DNA of 64,000 bases from Allofournierella sp. (GCA_020025635.1 JAHHRU010000004.1:79665-143664), one strand, 5' to 3'; numbered from the stretch's first letter, positions 32,476-41,990 are shown. Notes: generated by a model not told the origin, from the sequence alone. Translations and numbers: made by a program.

Positions 32476-34509
32476 TCATTCCTTCAATGCTTTCAGCACC
32501 GGGGCCGATTCCAGATCTTTCTTGCCCTCGACCGCCACCGGTACGAATGTTTTGGCCCCGCCGATCTCTTTTACTTCCACAAGGCCAAGCTGCAGCAGGG
32601 CCTCAAGCCCTGCCATGGTTTTTCCGGTTGTTTGGGACCCCATGCGTGCAAACAAAGGCAGGAGATCCTCGGCAGACACACCGCCGCCCCGGATAAGACG
32701 ATAAACAGCAGCCACATGCGCACGATCCGGCAGCAGCTGCCCTTTTTCACTTTTTTCCAGATTTGCTCCCTGCCGGAACGCGGTGTACACCGCAGCCTGG
32801 CGGGGTGCACAGTTTTCAAGGCCGGCCGGGCGCAGTTCCCGAATTCGGCCCGACACCTGCGGGCCGCTGCGGCCTTCAAAAACCGAAAGGCTCAGGGCCG
32901 CATCCACATGGCTGCCCACAGGATAGGCCAGCTTTTCCGGCGCCTGACCAAACAGGGCCGCATAAAGAACACCGTTTCCCTGCCGCAGACGCAGCCGGGT
33001 ATGACGGCCCTCGCTTACGGGATAAACGGCTTCCACCACAGCATCCCGCACCAGGAAAAGGGGTGCGGGATTTCCCGCGCCGCAGGGAGCCAGATAATCC
33101 AGCCCCTGCACCTCTTCCACGCTGATCTGATCCAGCCGCACCTCCACATCCATCTCCACACTGGGGATGGCGGGCACCGGGCACTCCCGGGCGGCATATT
33201 CATTCAGGGCCCTGCGCAGAGCAGGGATATTTTCCTCTGTTACCGAAAGGCCCGCAGCCATGGCATGGCCGCCATAGCGGATCAGCAGCGGGGCGCAGGC
33301 GGCAATGGCCTTGTGCAGGTTGAAGCCTTTCACACTGCGGCCGGAGCCCTTGCCCTCACCGTTTTGCACACTGATCACAATGACCGGCTTGTGATATTCC
33401 TCCAAAAGGCGGCTGGCCACGATCCCGATGACCCCGGGGTGAAAATCCTTTCCCCAAACCACCATGACCCGGTCGTTTTTCAAAGCAGGGTCCTTTGCCA
33501 GCAGTGCCTCGGCCTCAGCCATGATCTGCTGCTCCGCTTCCTGCCGGGCAGCATTGATATCACTCAGCTGATGGGCAAGCTCTTCGCCCAGCTCAAGATC
33601 CTCGCACAAAAGCAGCCGCAGCGCCGTGGAGGCAGAGCCCATGCGCCCTGCCGCATTCAGCCGGGGGGCCAGCGCAAAGCTGATGTTGTCGGCCGTGATG
33701 GGCTTTTCGCCAAAACCACACACATCGATGAGGGCGGCAAGGCCCGGCCGGTCACAGTTTTGTAGAAGTGAAAGGCCATGTTTCACGATGGTGCGGTTTT
33801 CGCCCACCAGCGGCATCACATCGGCCACCGTGCCCATTGCCGCCAGATCGCCGCAGAATTCCAGAATGTCCTCCGGGGCGCAGCCGTCCAGTGCGGCGCA
33901 GAGCTTGAACGCCACCCCCGCACCGGAAAGCGCTTTAAAGGGGCTTTCATCATCCGGCCGGTTGGGGTCCACCACCGCCACCGCATCGGGAAGCTCCTCC
34001 CCCGGCAGGTGGTGATCCGTCACCACAAGCTCCATTCCCAGCTCCCGGCAGAGGCTTGCCTCCTTTACAGCGGTAACGCCGTTGTCCACCGTGATCAGAA
34101 GCTTGAAGCCCTTGGCTGCCAGGTCCCGCACAATGGGTTCCGACAGACCGTATCCGTCATCTGCCCGGCTGGGCAGCTTGCAGCGCACGTTGGCCCCCAT
34201 TCCCCGCAGATGGGAATAGAGCAGCGCCGTTGCGGTAATGCCGTCCACATCGTAATCGCCAAAGATCACGATGGGCTCTTCCCTGGCCACCGCCAGCAGG
34301 ATGCGTTCTGCCGCTTTGTCCATATCCCGCAGCAGGAACGGGTCCGCAATGGGGGCATCCTGCACAAGAAGCTGCATGGCTTCGGCTGGATCCTTTACCC
34401 CTCTGGCCACCAGGATGCGGGCCAGCAGGAGCGGCGCACCGATTTCACCCGCCAGGCGGGCCGCAGCACGTTCGTCCGGCTGCTTTACTTGCCATGCACA
34501 ATACTTCAT
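32476..34509 (-). CDS. recJ: Single-stranded-DNA-specific exonuclease RecJ
   Basis: A 677-residue 5'-3' exonuclease acting in recombination and repair. The DHH core shows DYDVDGITATALL, VDNGV, DHHLPGE and DPNRPD, followed by the DHHA1 domain with GGHAMAAGLS (about residue 385-395) and an OB-fold. A C-terminal part of about 120 residues extends past the E. coli-type core, as in many Firmicutes. It follows the XpaC-like gene by nine bases and precedes rsh. Confidence 0.96.
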   Translation of the reverse strand: MKYCAWQVKQPDERAAARLAGEIGAPLLLARILVARGVKDPAEAMQLLVQDAPIADPFLLRDMDKAAERILLAVAREEPIVIFGDYDVDGITATALLYSHLRGMGANVRCKLPSRADDGYGLSEPIVRDLAAKGFKLLITVDNGVTAVKEASLCRELGMELVVTDHHLPGEELPDAVAVVDPNRPDDESPFKALSGAGVAFKLCAALDGCAPEDILEFCGDLAAMGTVADVMPLVGENRTIVKHGLSLLQNCDRPGLAALIDVCGFGEKPITADNISFALAPRLNAAGRMGSASTALRLLLCEDLELGEELAHQLSDINAARQEAEQQIMAEAEALLAKDPALKNDRVMVVWGKDFHPGVIGIVASRLLEEYHKPVIVISVQNGEGKGSGRSVKGFNLHKAIAACAPLLIRYGGHAMAAGLSVTEENIPALRRALNEYAARECPVPAIPSVEMDVEVRLDQISVEEVQGLDYLAPCGAGNPAPLFLVRDAVVEAVYPVSEGRHTRLRLRQGNGVLYAALFGQAPEKLAYPVGSHVDAALSLSVFEGRSGPQVSGRIRELRPAGLENCAPRQAAVYTAFRQGANLEKSEKGQLLPDRAHVAAVYRLIRGGGVSAEDLLPLFARMGSQTTGKTMAGLEALLQLGLVEVKEIGGAKTFVPVAVEGKKDLESAPVLKALKE

Positions 34510-34518
34510 ACGCAGGGG

Positions 34519-35706
34519 TTACTCCTTGATATCAAAAATAGAATTTGCAAGACCATCCTGAGCCAGCATGGTCTGCACCGCGCCGATCTCACTGGACACA
34601 TCCAGCGCCACATTGGTGAGCAGCGAGGTACGCAGGTTTTCGAAGCCCTGAACAAGGCTTTCCAGCGCATCGGTGATTTCCTTGCGGATGCCGTCGGCCG
34701 TCTCGCCCTGCTGGTCCTTCACATCTGCATAGGTGCGCAGCAGCTTGAGGGTGGTGGGCATATAGTAAGAGGTCAGCCGGCGCACCTGGCCGATGCCGGC
34801 GGGATGCGCGCGGGTCCAGCTGAGGATATCCGCAGCGGAAAGGCGCAGCTTTTCCAGCCGGGCCTCCATTTCCTTTTGATCTTTGACCGAAGCGATGTGT
34901 TCGTCCAGCAGATAAAGGAAGTCCTCCATCTGGATGAGAAGATCCTGCATTGCGGATGCCTCACCGCTGCCCAGGTGCTTCTGAGCCTCCTGCCGGCGCT
35001 GAAGCGCCCGGTACTTTTCGGCGTTGAGGAAGAAGATGCCCTCCTCATCATCAATGTAGCCATTGGGCAGAAGGCCTCTGCGGATCATATCCGAAAGGTC
35101 TTTTTTCACAAAGTTTTGATCCTGGCGCAGCACTTCGGCCAAACGGGTGAAGGGCACGGCATCCTCGCTTCCCATGGCGGAAAGATACCGTTCCAGGCGC
35201 TTTTTGCGGGCAGGCCCGTTGAACAGGCGCTTGCCCAGCAGCGCAAGGCCCGCCGCACCGGCCACACCAAAGAGCAGCGGGACCAGTGCCAGCAGGTCTT
35301 CCGCGATCATGTACGGGATCTGGGTCATGATTCCCAGCAGCGCAAGCACCGAAAAGAAGCCCAGCACACCGGCGCCGCAGTAGGAAAGGGTGCCCAGAAA
35401 GCAGGACACACCGCTGCTCAGTGAATCCGATGAGCTGACGTGCACTACCTGCGTACTGCGTACCGGCTGCCGTTTTTTCCTGGGCTGGGCAGCGGGACGC
35501 TTTTCTTTCTGCTCCTCAATGCGGGCAGCTGCTTCATCCAGCTTCTGGCTCACCTGCTGGCTCACCTGCCGGGTCACAACAGTGCCCAGATTGCAGACAC
35601 TTCTTGCCAGGTTTTCCAGATCCTGCGGGTCGAAACCGTTTGCGCCATTGGAAGTCTGATATCCCGAGGTCTCATTTTCATAGTCATATGGTTTTTTCTG
35701 CGACAT
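34519..35706 (-). CDS. XpaC-like membrane protein
   Basis: A 395-residue protein. A soluble N-terminal region with a Gln/Glu-rich segment (about residues 40-85) is followed by two adjacent membrane helices (about 100-155) and a long cytoplasmic helical domain. The latter matches the family named for XpaC (5-bromo-4-chloroindolyl phosphate hydrolysis), whose biochemical function is not settled; relatives are sometimes encoded with TelA-type proteins. Here the neighbours are an FAD protein and recJ, which say little about its job. Confidence 0.75.
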   Translation of the reverse strand: MSQKKPYDYENETSGYQTSNGANGFDPQDLENLARSVCNLGTVVTRQVSQQVSQKLDEAAARIEEQKEKRPAAQPRKKRQPVRSTQVVHVSSSDSLSSGVSCFLGTLSYCGAGVLGFFSVLALLGIMTQIPYMIAEDLLALVPLLFGVAGAAGLALLGKRLFNGPARKKRLERYLSAMGSEDAVPFTRLAEVLRQDQNFVKKDLSDMIRRGLLPNGYIDDEEGIFFLNAEKYRALQRRQEAQKHLGSGEASAMQDLLIQMEDFLYLLDEHIASVKDQKEMEARLEKLRLSAADILSWTRAHPAGIGQVRRLTSYYMPTTLKLLRTYADVKDQQGETADGIRKEITDALESLVQGFENLRTSLLTNVALDVSSEIGAVQTMLAQDGLANSIFDIKE

Positions 35707-35723
35707 AATTTCACCTGTTCTTG

Positions 35724-37331
35724 TTATTGATTGATGATTGCAGATAGAGGCTTTTTATACCGTGCGGTGATGGCACGGGCCACTTTCAGGCCATCCACCG
35801 ATGCGCTCATGATGCCGCCCGCATAGCCTGCGCCTTCGCCGCAGGGCCAAAGGCCGGCAAGGGCGGTGCATTCATATTCGCTGTTCCGCATAAGCCGCAC
35901 CGGGCTGGATGTGCGGGTCTCAAGGCCTGTCAGGATCGCTTCCGGGGCCGTATAGCCCGGCAGCCTGCGTTCAAACGCCGCAAGGCCGGTGCGCAGGGTA
36001 TCGGCCAGCTCTTTGGGAAGAAGGCTGCCCAGCTCCGCTTCCCGAACGCCCCGGTCAAAGGTAGGCTCCACTGTGGTGACCGCAAGGCGCTTTTCACCTT
36101 TTAAAAAGCTTTGCAGGTTCTGGGCCGGCGCTGTGTATCCGCCGCCGCCCGCCTCAAAGGCCGCCCGCTCCAGCCTGCGCTGGAATTCCACGGCACGCAT
36201 GGGGTCTTCGCCGAAATCCTTTCCGTTCACACTCACCACCACTGCTGCGTTGGCATTGCGGCCGGCGCGGGCGTGATAGCTCATGCCATTGGTCAGGGTC
36301 CTTCCCTCTTCGCTTGCCGAGGCCACCACCTGGCCGCCGGGGCACATGCAGAAGGTGTATACGCACCGCTCGCCCACATGGTGGCTCAGCTGATATTCTC
36401 CCCGGGGCAGGGCCGGATGCCCGGCCGCCTCGTGGTAAAGCCCTTTTTCGATCTCGGTTTGCAGATGCTCGGCCCGAAAGCCCACCGAAAACGGCTTGCA
36501 TTCCAGCATAAGGCCCTCGTCCATAAGCATTTGGAAGGTATCCCGTGCCGAATGGCCCACTGCCAGCACCAGATCCTCACAGGGGATCTCTCCTTTTGTG
36601 GTGCGCACGGCCGTAAGGCGTCCGCCTTTTTGCACAAGGCCGGTGAGGGCGGTATTGAACATCACCTGCCCGCCCAGCGCCTGGATCTCCCCACGGATGG
36701 AGCGGATCACTCCCCGCAGAAGATCGGTGCCGACGTGCGGCTTCTGCCGCCAGGCGATCTCTTGCGGCGCACCGTGCCGCAGCAGTGTTTCGATCACTTC
36801 GCCGCAGAGTGCATCATTGATGCGGGTGGTGAGCTTGCCGTCTGAAAAGGTGCCGGCACCGCCTTCACCAAACTGAATGTTGGCGCTGGGGTCCAGCTCA
36901 CCGGTGGCAGAGAAATGCTCCACAGCCCGGATGCGTTCATCCAGCTCCGGGCCCCGCTCCAAAACGATGGGGGCAAAGCCCGCCCGGGCCAAAGCCAGGG
37001 CAGCAAACAGGCCTGCCGGGCCAAGGCCGCACACCACCGGCGGGTGCTGCATGGGCTTTGTGCCGTATTCCAGCAAAAATTCGGGCCGCACCGCAAGGCT
37101 CACGCCTTCCTTTTGTGCCAGGGCCGCTTCCTCGGCCGGGTTTTTCAGTGTCACTGCCATGGTGTACACCAGCGAAGGGCGGCCGTGGCGGGCATCCACC
37201 GAAAGCTTTGCCACGCCCACAGAGGCTGTTTTCCCCTCGCTGCACCGCAGCAGCTTCAGAGCCCGGCTTGCCGCTTCCTGTTCCGGCTGTTTCACAGTGA
37301 GGGGCAGTCGAATTCCTCGTACAAGCAGCAT
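35724..37331 (-). CDS. FAD-dependent oxidoreductase (COG2509-like)
   Basis: A 535-residue flavoprotein. An N-terminal domain of about 85 residues precedes the dinucleotide-binding loop VCGLGPAGLFAALALARAG, then ANIQFGEGGAGTFSDGKL, a conserved block of this family, and near the C-terminus PCGEGAGYAGGIMSA, which closes the FAD site. Members are annotated as uncharacterised FAD-dependent dehydrogenases. The ATG shares its A with the cdaR stop (TGATG), so expression is coupled to the c-di-AMP genes. GGAGGA lies about eight bases upstream. A link to c-di-AMP is only inferred from position. Confidence 0.88.
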   Translation of the reverse strand: MLLVRGIRLPLTVKQPEQEAASRALKLLRCSEGKTASVGVAKLSVDARHGRPSLVYTMAVTLKNPAEEAALAQKEGVSLAVRPEFLLEYGTKPMQHPPVVCGLGPAGLFAALALARAGFAPIVLERGPELDERIRAVEHFSATGELDPSANIQFGEGGAGTFSDGKLTTRINDALCGEVIETLLRHGAPQEIAWRQKPHVGTDLLRGVIRSIRGEIQALGGQVMFNTALTGLVQKGGRLTAVRTTKGEIPCEDLVLAVGHSARDTFQMLMDEGLMLECKPFSVGFRAEHLQTEIEKGLYHEAAGHPALPRGEYQLSHHVGERCVYTFCMCPGGQVVASASEEGRTLTNGMSYHARAGRNANAAVVVSVNGKDFGEDPMRAVEFQRRLERAAFEAGGGGYTAPAQNLQSFLKGEKRLAVTTVEPTFDRGVREAELGSLLPKELADTLRTGLAAFERRLPGYTAPEAILTGLETRTSSPVRLMRNSEYECTALAGLWPCGEGAGYAGGIMSASVDGLKVARAITARYKKPLSAIINQ

Positions 37332-38656
37332 CAGTTCTTTCCTCCGTCCGCACCTACGCTGCACTCCACCGAGTAGCTGCCCACCGCGAACACGTTCTTG
37401 TAGGCCGGGATCTGGATCCGGGCCGCCAGGTTTTCGGTGCCCTCGGTGATCTGCGCCGCACTGGCATCGATCAGAGCCACCACATTGGAAGAATCGATGG
37501 CGTCCAGCTCCTTTTCCGGGCCGATCAGGGTCACATTGGACAGCCGCTCGATCTTGGGCCGGATCTTCATCCCCGCCGGCTGATTGATCACCCGGATGTT
37601 GCCTGCACTCATGGTTTTGGATGCAAGGCCCCGGTTGTCAAAGGACAGGGTGACCGTGGTGATATTGTCCGTGCTGGAAACGCCCTTGGGCAGTTCCACA
37701 TTCAGCTGAAACGCCTTGTTCATATCAAAGGAATTGCCCAGATCGAAGTCGCTCACCATCAGCTCGGTGAGGTTTTCCACAACAGAGGGCTTGCCGGTGA
37801 CCACCATGGTCTCCTGCGACAGGGTGTATTTCAGATTTGCCAGGTCAAAGTTCGGGGAAACATTGATGAAGTTTACCCGCAGCGGCAGCTCCTTGGTGCG
37901 GTACACGTTGATGTGGATGTCGGCCAGGTTGTTGTCCATTACCGTGTATTTCAGCTCCAGCGGCTGATCGTTTGCATCCCGGGCTTCCAGAGCCGCAGTG
38001 GCAAGCTTCGATTCCGAAAGGTTCATCAGCGAGTTCTGCATATCGCTGCTGGTTTTTACAACGGCGGCAACATGGTCGATCTGATCCACTTCGTTTTTGG
38101 GGCCCTGCACTGTTACCTTTGCGGGCGAAGGCACCACACTGTTGAGCACATAGCCTTCGGCAACGCTCATCTGGTTGCCGGTGACCGGCTGTACATCAAA
38201 GGTTTTTTCCACCACCGAGTCAAAAACCAGGTTGATGGAATCGTTTGTAAAGGCTTCGATATCCCGGCCTTTGCGGCTGTCTGCAAAGCGCACCTGCAGC
38301 GGCAGCTTGAACTCGCCGGGGCCCGACAGAAGCGAATAATCGGGATAAACGATCAGATCCGAGGTCTTGATGCCGTTCACCACCGCACTGTTGCCCTTAA
38401 GGCGCACGGTGACCGTCGTTTCGGGGTTGTTCACGATATCCAGTTCCTTTGCCTTGTAGATCTCAGAAGCGTAGCTCAGGTCCACCGGCACATCCCCCAG
38501 CACGTTGGTCTGATTGGGGTCCTTCACCGTGGTCACATAGGTCCAGATCAAAAGCGCAATGACCAGAGAAATGATCATATTGAAATTTCGGCTGTCCAGC
38601 AGGGATTTCTTTTCTTTTTTGCCCTGAGGAGCCGGTTTCGTGTTATTTTTCTCCAT
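37331..38656 (-). CDS. cdaR: CdaA regulator CdaR (YbbR-domain protein)
   Basis: A 441-residue protein with a short basic cytoplasmic N-terminus, one membrane helix (about residues 26-46) and an extracellular part of repeated YbbR domains (beta-rich; DVPVDLSYASEIYKAKELD, then further copies). CdaR binds and modulates the membrane diadenylate cyclase CdaA. The start lies inside the end of cdaA (14-bp overlap). In most Firmicutes glmM follows; here an FAD oxidoreductase takes that place. Confidence 0.93.
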   Translation of the reverse strand: MEKNNTKPAPQGKKEKKSLLDSRNFNMIISLVIALLIWTYVTTVKDPNQTNVLGDVPVDLSYASEIYKAKELDIVNNPETTVTVRLKGNSAVVNGIKTSDLIVYPDYSLLSGPGEFKLPLQVRFADSRKGRDIEAFTNDSINLVFDSVVEKTFDVQPVTGNQMSVAEGYVLNSVVPSPAKVTVQGPKNEVDQIDHVAAVVKTSSDMQNSLMNLSESKLATAALEARDANDQPLELKYTVMDNNLADIHINVYRTKELPLRVNFINVSPNFDLANLKYTLSQETMVVTGKPSVVENLTELMVSDFDLGNSFDMNKAFQLNVELPKGVSSTDNITTVTLSFDNRGLASKTMSAGNIRVINQPAGMKIRPKIERLSNVTLIGPEKELDAIDSSNVVALIDASAAQITEGTENLAARIQIPAYKNVFAVGSYSVECSVGADGGKN

Positions 38657-39524
38657 GCTGTCTCCTCCAGAACGGCTGTTTCTCGTTCTCCTTCTGCTCG
38701 GGCGGCACCAGTTCTTCCTGCAGCAGGTTGAACAGGTTCTGGCGGTTCAGCCGCCGGATGAGCACGCCGTTTTTTGCCAGCGAGATGATGCCGGTCTCTT
38801 CACTTACAACCACCACAACGGCATCGGAGTTTTCACTCATGCCCAGGGCGGCACGGTGCCGGGTGCCCATATCCTTGCCGATTTCCAGGTTGTCTGAAAG
38901 GGGCAGCACACAGCCGGCCGCCTTCAGCACACCGTCCCGAACCACCACCGCGCCATCATGCAGCGGGGTGCCCTCGTAGAAAATGGTCCCCAGCATTTCC
39001 CGGTTCACATCCGCATTCAAAGGGGTGCCGGTGCGGATGACCTCAGAAAGATTGGTTTTGCGCTCCAGAACGATCAGTGCGCCGGTGTTGGTGTCCGAAA
39101 GCTGCTCTGCCGCATCGCAGATGGCAAGGCAGGCATTCTGCCACTTTGCCCGCAGCGACGGGTCGTCTTTGTGGCTTCTGAACAGATTTGCCGCCCATTT
39201 GTCGGTGCGGCCCACCTGCTCAAGCGCACGGCGAAGCTCCGGCTGGAACAAAACGATAAGCGCGAGAAAGCCGATCTGCAAAACGCTGTTCATCAGCCAG
39301 ACAACGGTGCGCAGCCGGAACATATAAGCAAGACCATACAGCAGCAAAAGCACCACAGCGCCCTTTGCCAGCTGGGCCGCCCGCGTTTTGCGGATCAGCC
39401 GGATGATCTGATACACCGCAAAAGCCACCAGCAGGATATCCAGGATATTGAGCGGATTCTGCTGGAGACTGCGGAAATTATTCCAAAGCTGGGTCAACAT
39501 GTCTTTCTCCAAAATATATGGCAT
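38643..39524 (-). CDS. cdaA: Diadenylate cyclase CdaA
   Basis: A 293-residue membrane enzyme that makes c-di-AMP from two ATP. Three N-terminal helices (about residues 25-100) are followed by the DAC domain with the active-site motifs DGAVVVRDG and GTRHRAALG, and a C-terminal tail of about 40 residues. The ATG at 39524 has AGGAGG seven bases upstream. It is the first gene of the run cdaA-cdaR-FAD protein-XpaC-like-recJ-rsh-dtd, whose gaps are mostly under 25 bp. Confidence 0.97.
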   Translation of the reverse strand: MPYILEKDMLTQLWNNFRSLQQNPLNILDILLVAFAVYQIIRLIRKTRAAQLAKGAVVLLLLYGLAYMFRLRTVVWLMNSVLQIGFLALIVLFQPELRRALEQVGRTDKWAANLFRSHKDDPSLRAKWQNACLAICDAAEQLSDTNTGALIVLERKTNLSEVIRTGTPLNADVNREMLGTIFYEGTPLHDGAVVVRDGVLKAAGCVLPLSDNLEIGKDMGTRHRAALGMSENSDAVVVVVSEETGIISLAKNGVLIRRLNRQNLFNLLQEELVPPEQKENEKQPFWRRQHGEK

Positions 39525-39659
39525 GACAAGACCTCCTGTTTTTCCGGGCCGGCAAACAAGTCCATTGCAAGACCCGGATCATCACCTTTCAGTATAACAT
39601 AATCGTGCCCGATTGAAAACGCTTTTCAGCGCCTCGCACCGCGTTTTCACACATCTTTC

Positions 39660-40769
39660 TCAGCGCACAAGCAGTGCCACCGAGTGGGCCGCAATGCCCA
39701 GCCCCTCGCCGGTAAAGCCCAGATGCTCCTCGGTGGTGGCCTTTACGCTCACCTGATCCACCGAAAGGCCCAGAGCATCGGCCAGGTTCTGGCGCATGGT
39801 CAAAATGTGCGGCGCAAGCTTGGGCGCCTGGCACAGCAGTGTGGCATCGATATTTTCCACCCGATAGCCTTCTTTCTTGAGAAGCTGCGCCACCGCACGG
39901 GCCAGGGCCAGGCTGTCAGCCCCCTTGTAGGCAGGGTCGGTGTCCGGGAAATGCTTGCCGATGTCGCCCAGGGCCGCCGCCCCCAGCAGCGAGTCCATCA
40001 CGGCATGGGTCAGCACGTCTGCATCGGAATGCCCCAGAAGGCCCTTTTCGTATGGGATCTCCACCCCGCCCAAAATCAGCTTGCGGCCTTCCACCAGTTT
40101 GTGTACATCATATCCGTGTCCAATGCGCATTTTGGGCTCCTCCTTCACATCATCGGGGGTCGTCAGTTTTTTATTTTCATAATCGCCTTCAGTCAGCCGC
40201 ACCGGCAGGCCTGCCCGTTCAAACAGCTGGCAGTCATCGGTAACATCCGCCGGGCCGTTTTCCAAAAGCGCAAGATAGCGTTCCCGGTCAAAGCACTGGG
40301 GGGTCTGCACGGCCCAAAGGGCCGAGCGCTGCGGTGTGGCCGTTACAAGGCCGTTTTCCGCCTGTTTGATGGTATCCTTTACCGGAACAGCGGGAGCCGC
40401 CGCACCGCACCGGAAGGCAGCCTCCAAAGTGCGGGTGATCACCGCTTCGCTCACAAAAGGCCGGGCCGCATCGTGGATGGCCACCACCTGGCCGGATGCC
40501 CGGCGCACACCGTTTGCCACGCTTTCCGCCCGGGTGGCACCGCCGGCCGTAAGGATCACCGGCTTTTTGCACCGGGCCGCTTCGCTTTTGGCAAGCTCAG
40601 CATTGTTTCCATGCACCAGCACGATCTCCTGGATGTCCGGGTGACGGTCAAACGCCTGCAGGCTCTGGCCCAAAACGGTGGTTTCACCCAAAGGCAGAGC
40701 CAGTTTATCAAAACCCATCCGGCTGGAAGAACCGCCCGCAACCAGCACAGCTGTTACTGTTTTTTTCAT
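39660..40769 (-). CDS. ispDF: Bifunctional IspD-IspF fusion (MEP isoprenoid pathway)
   Basis: A 369-residue fusion. Residues 1-210 are IspD, MEP cytidylyltransferase (LVAGGSSSRMGFDK, HDAARPFVS, QTPQCF, and ENKKLTTPDD at the domain end). From about residue 214 IspF begins (MRIGHGYDVHKL, GHSDADVLTHAVMDSLLGA, IGKHFPDTD, TTEEHLGFTGEGLGIAAH), the MECDP synthase with its DxH metal site. Both halves look complete. IspE, which works between them, is not in the window. The ATG at 40769 is used; an ATG four codons earlier has no room for a ribosome site. Confidence 0.96.
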   Translation of the reverse strand: MKKTVTAVLVAGGSSSRMGFDKLALPLGETTVLGQSLQAFDRHPDIQEIVLVHGNNAELAKSEAARCKKPVILTAGGATRAESVANGVRRASGQVVAIHDAARPFVSEAVITRTLEAAFRCGAAAPAVPVKDTIKQAENGLVTATPQRSALWAVQTPQCFDRERYLALLENGPADVTDDCQLFERAGLPVRLTEGDYENKKLTTPDDVKEEPKMRIGHGYDVHKLVEGRKLILGGVEIPYEKGLLGHSDADVLTHAVMDSLLGAAALGDIGKHFPDTDPAYKGADSLALARAVAQLLKKEGYRVENIDATLLCQAPKLAPHILTMRQNLADALGLSVDQVSVKATTEEHLGFTGEGLGIAAHSVALLVR

Positions 40770-40951
40770 ATCGTAACGCATCCTTTCCGCGTATACTCCA
40801 TATTTTTATTATTATACTTGGTTTTAACAAAAAAATCCAGCGCACCGGCCGCACATTTTGGTCCTCTGCCGGAAATCTCACACAAAAAAGACCGTTCTCC
40901 CTTTCTATTTTGAGAGAACGGTCTTTTCAGCTGGTTTTGCTCCTTTGCCCT

Positions 40952-41707
40952 TCAGGCACGGCGGAGCTTTTTATCCAGACGCATTTTATCGCTGATCATG
41001 GCAATGAATTCCGAGTTGGTGGGCTTGCCCCTCAGGTTGTGGATGGTGTAACCGAAATACCGGTTCAGGGTGTCCACATCGCCCCGGTCCCAGGCCACTT
41101 CAATGGCGTGGCGGATGGCACGCTCCACACGGCTTGCGGTGGTTTTGTTCTGCCGGGCAATTTCAGGGTACAGGCGCTTGGTCACCGCACTGATATAATC
41201 GGGGTCGTTGATGGTCAGCAGAATGGCATCCCGCAGGAACTGATACCCTTTGATGTGTGCCGGAACCCCGATCTGATGCAGGATCTCGGTGACTGCGGCT
41301 TCATCCTCGCCGCTGCGCCAAAAAGGCACTGCCTGCTCCTGCTGTGAAGCCTGGCCCGCCACGCTGTGCGCCAGAACAGCCGGATCGAACGGCTTGATGA
41401 AATAATAGGCAAACCCGTTTTCCATCAGCCGCCGCTCCACTTCATCGTTCTGGAAGCTGCCCGTTACAAAGAACCGTGCGCTGCCGCCCTGGCTTTCGTA
41501 GCGTTTCTTCACCTCAATGGCATCCAGGCCCGGCATAAAGGCTTCCAGAAGGACCACGTCGGGATGTTCCCGCTCCATCGCTTCCAGTGCGCTTTCGCCG
41601 CTGCATTCGCACACCGTCACATCCATGCCTTCCGCTTCCAGCGCCTCACGGCAGCGCTGTGTGCAGTTTGTTCCGGCATCCGTCATTAAAAATCTTAATT
41701 TTTTCAT
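40952..41707 (-). CDS. spo0A: Sporulation master regulator Spo0A with Glu at the phospho-acceptor site
   Basis: A 251-residue response regulator. The receiver domain (1-118) keeps Asp10, a Thr in FVTGS and the Lys of FIKPFD, but the phospho-acceptor site reads VVLLEAFMPGLD: Glu55 (codon GAA at 41543-41545) replaces Asp. The second acidic-pocket residue is Ala11. The C-terminal effector domain is strongly conserved (GVPAHIKGYQFLRDAI, TTASRVERAIRHAIEVAW, KPTNSEFIAMISDKMRL). So identity as Spo0A is firm, but phosphorelay control is questionable. It follows spoIVB, as in other spore formers, and has its own sigma-A-like promoter. Confidence 0.96.
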   Translation of the reverse strand: MKKLRFLMTDAGTNCTQRCREALEAEGMDVTVCECSGESALEAMEREHPDVVLLEAFMPGLDAIEVKKRYESQGGSARFFVTGSFQNDEVERRLMENGFAYYFIKPFDPAVLAHSVAGQASQQEQAVPFWRSGEDEAAVTEILHQIGVPAHIKGYQFLRDAILLTINDPDYISAVTKRLYPEIARQNKTTASRVERAIRHAIEVAWDRGDVDTLNRYFGYTIHNLRGKPTNSEFIAMISDKMRLDKKLRRA

Positions 41708-41746
41708 TTTGCGTTCCTCCCGCTTGTGTTTTCCTTAACATTGGGT

Positions 41747-41775
41747 ATTTTACCATATATTACCAATTACTGCAA
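41747..41775 (-). promoter_or_regulatory. Sigma-A-like promoter of spo0A
   Basis: Read leftward, TTGCAG (41770-41775), a 17-bp spacer and TAAAAT (41747-41752), about 40 bp before the start codon. No clear sigma-H promoter or 0A box (TGTCGAA) was seen nearby. Confidence 0.75.
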
Positions 41776-41990
41776 GGGGATTCAGCAAAATAATTTCCAG
41801 TTTTTGGAAACAAACTGGTTGAGTATGGCGCTCTGCCGGCCTTTTTTCCACAATCCCCCTCATTTTGGGACTTCTTTTTAAAACGGAACAGCTCTTTGAT
41901 CTGACTTTTCCATCGCTTTCTACCTGTTCGAATCCGCTTTTCCTTATAACTGCATTGGCATAGGGACGGCCTCTCTGCATCATAAAAGAG

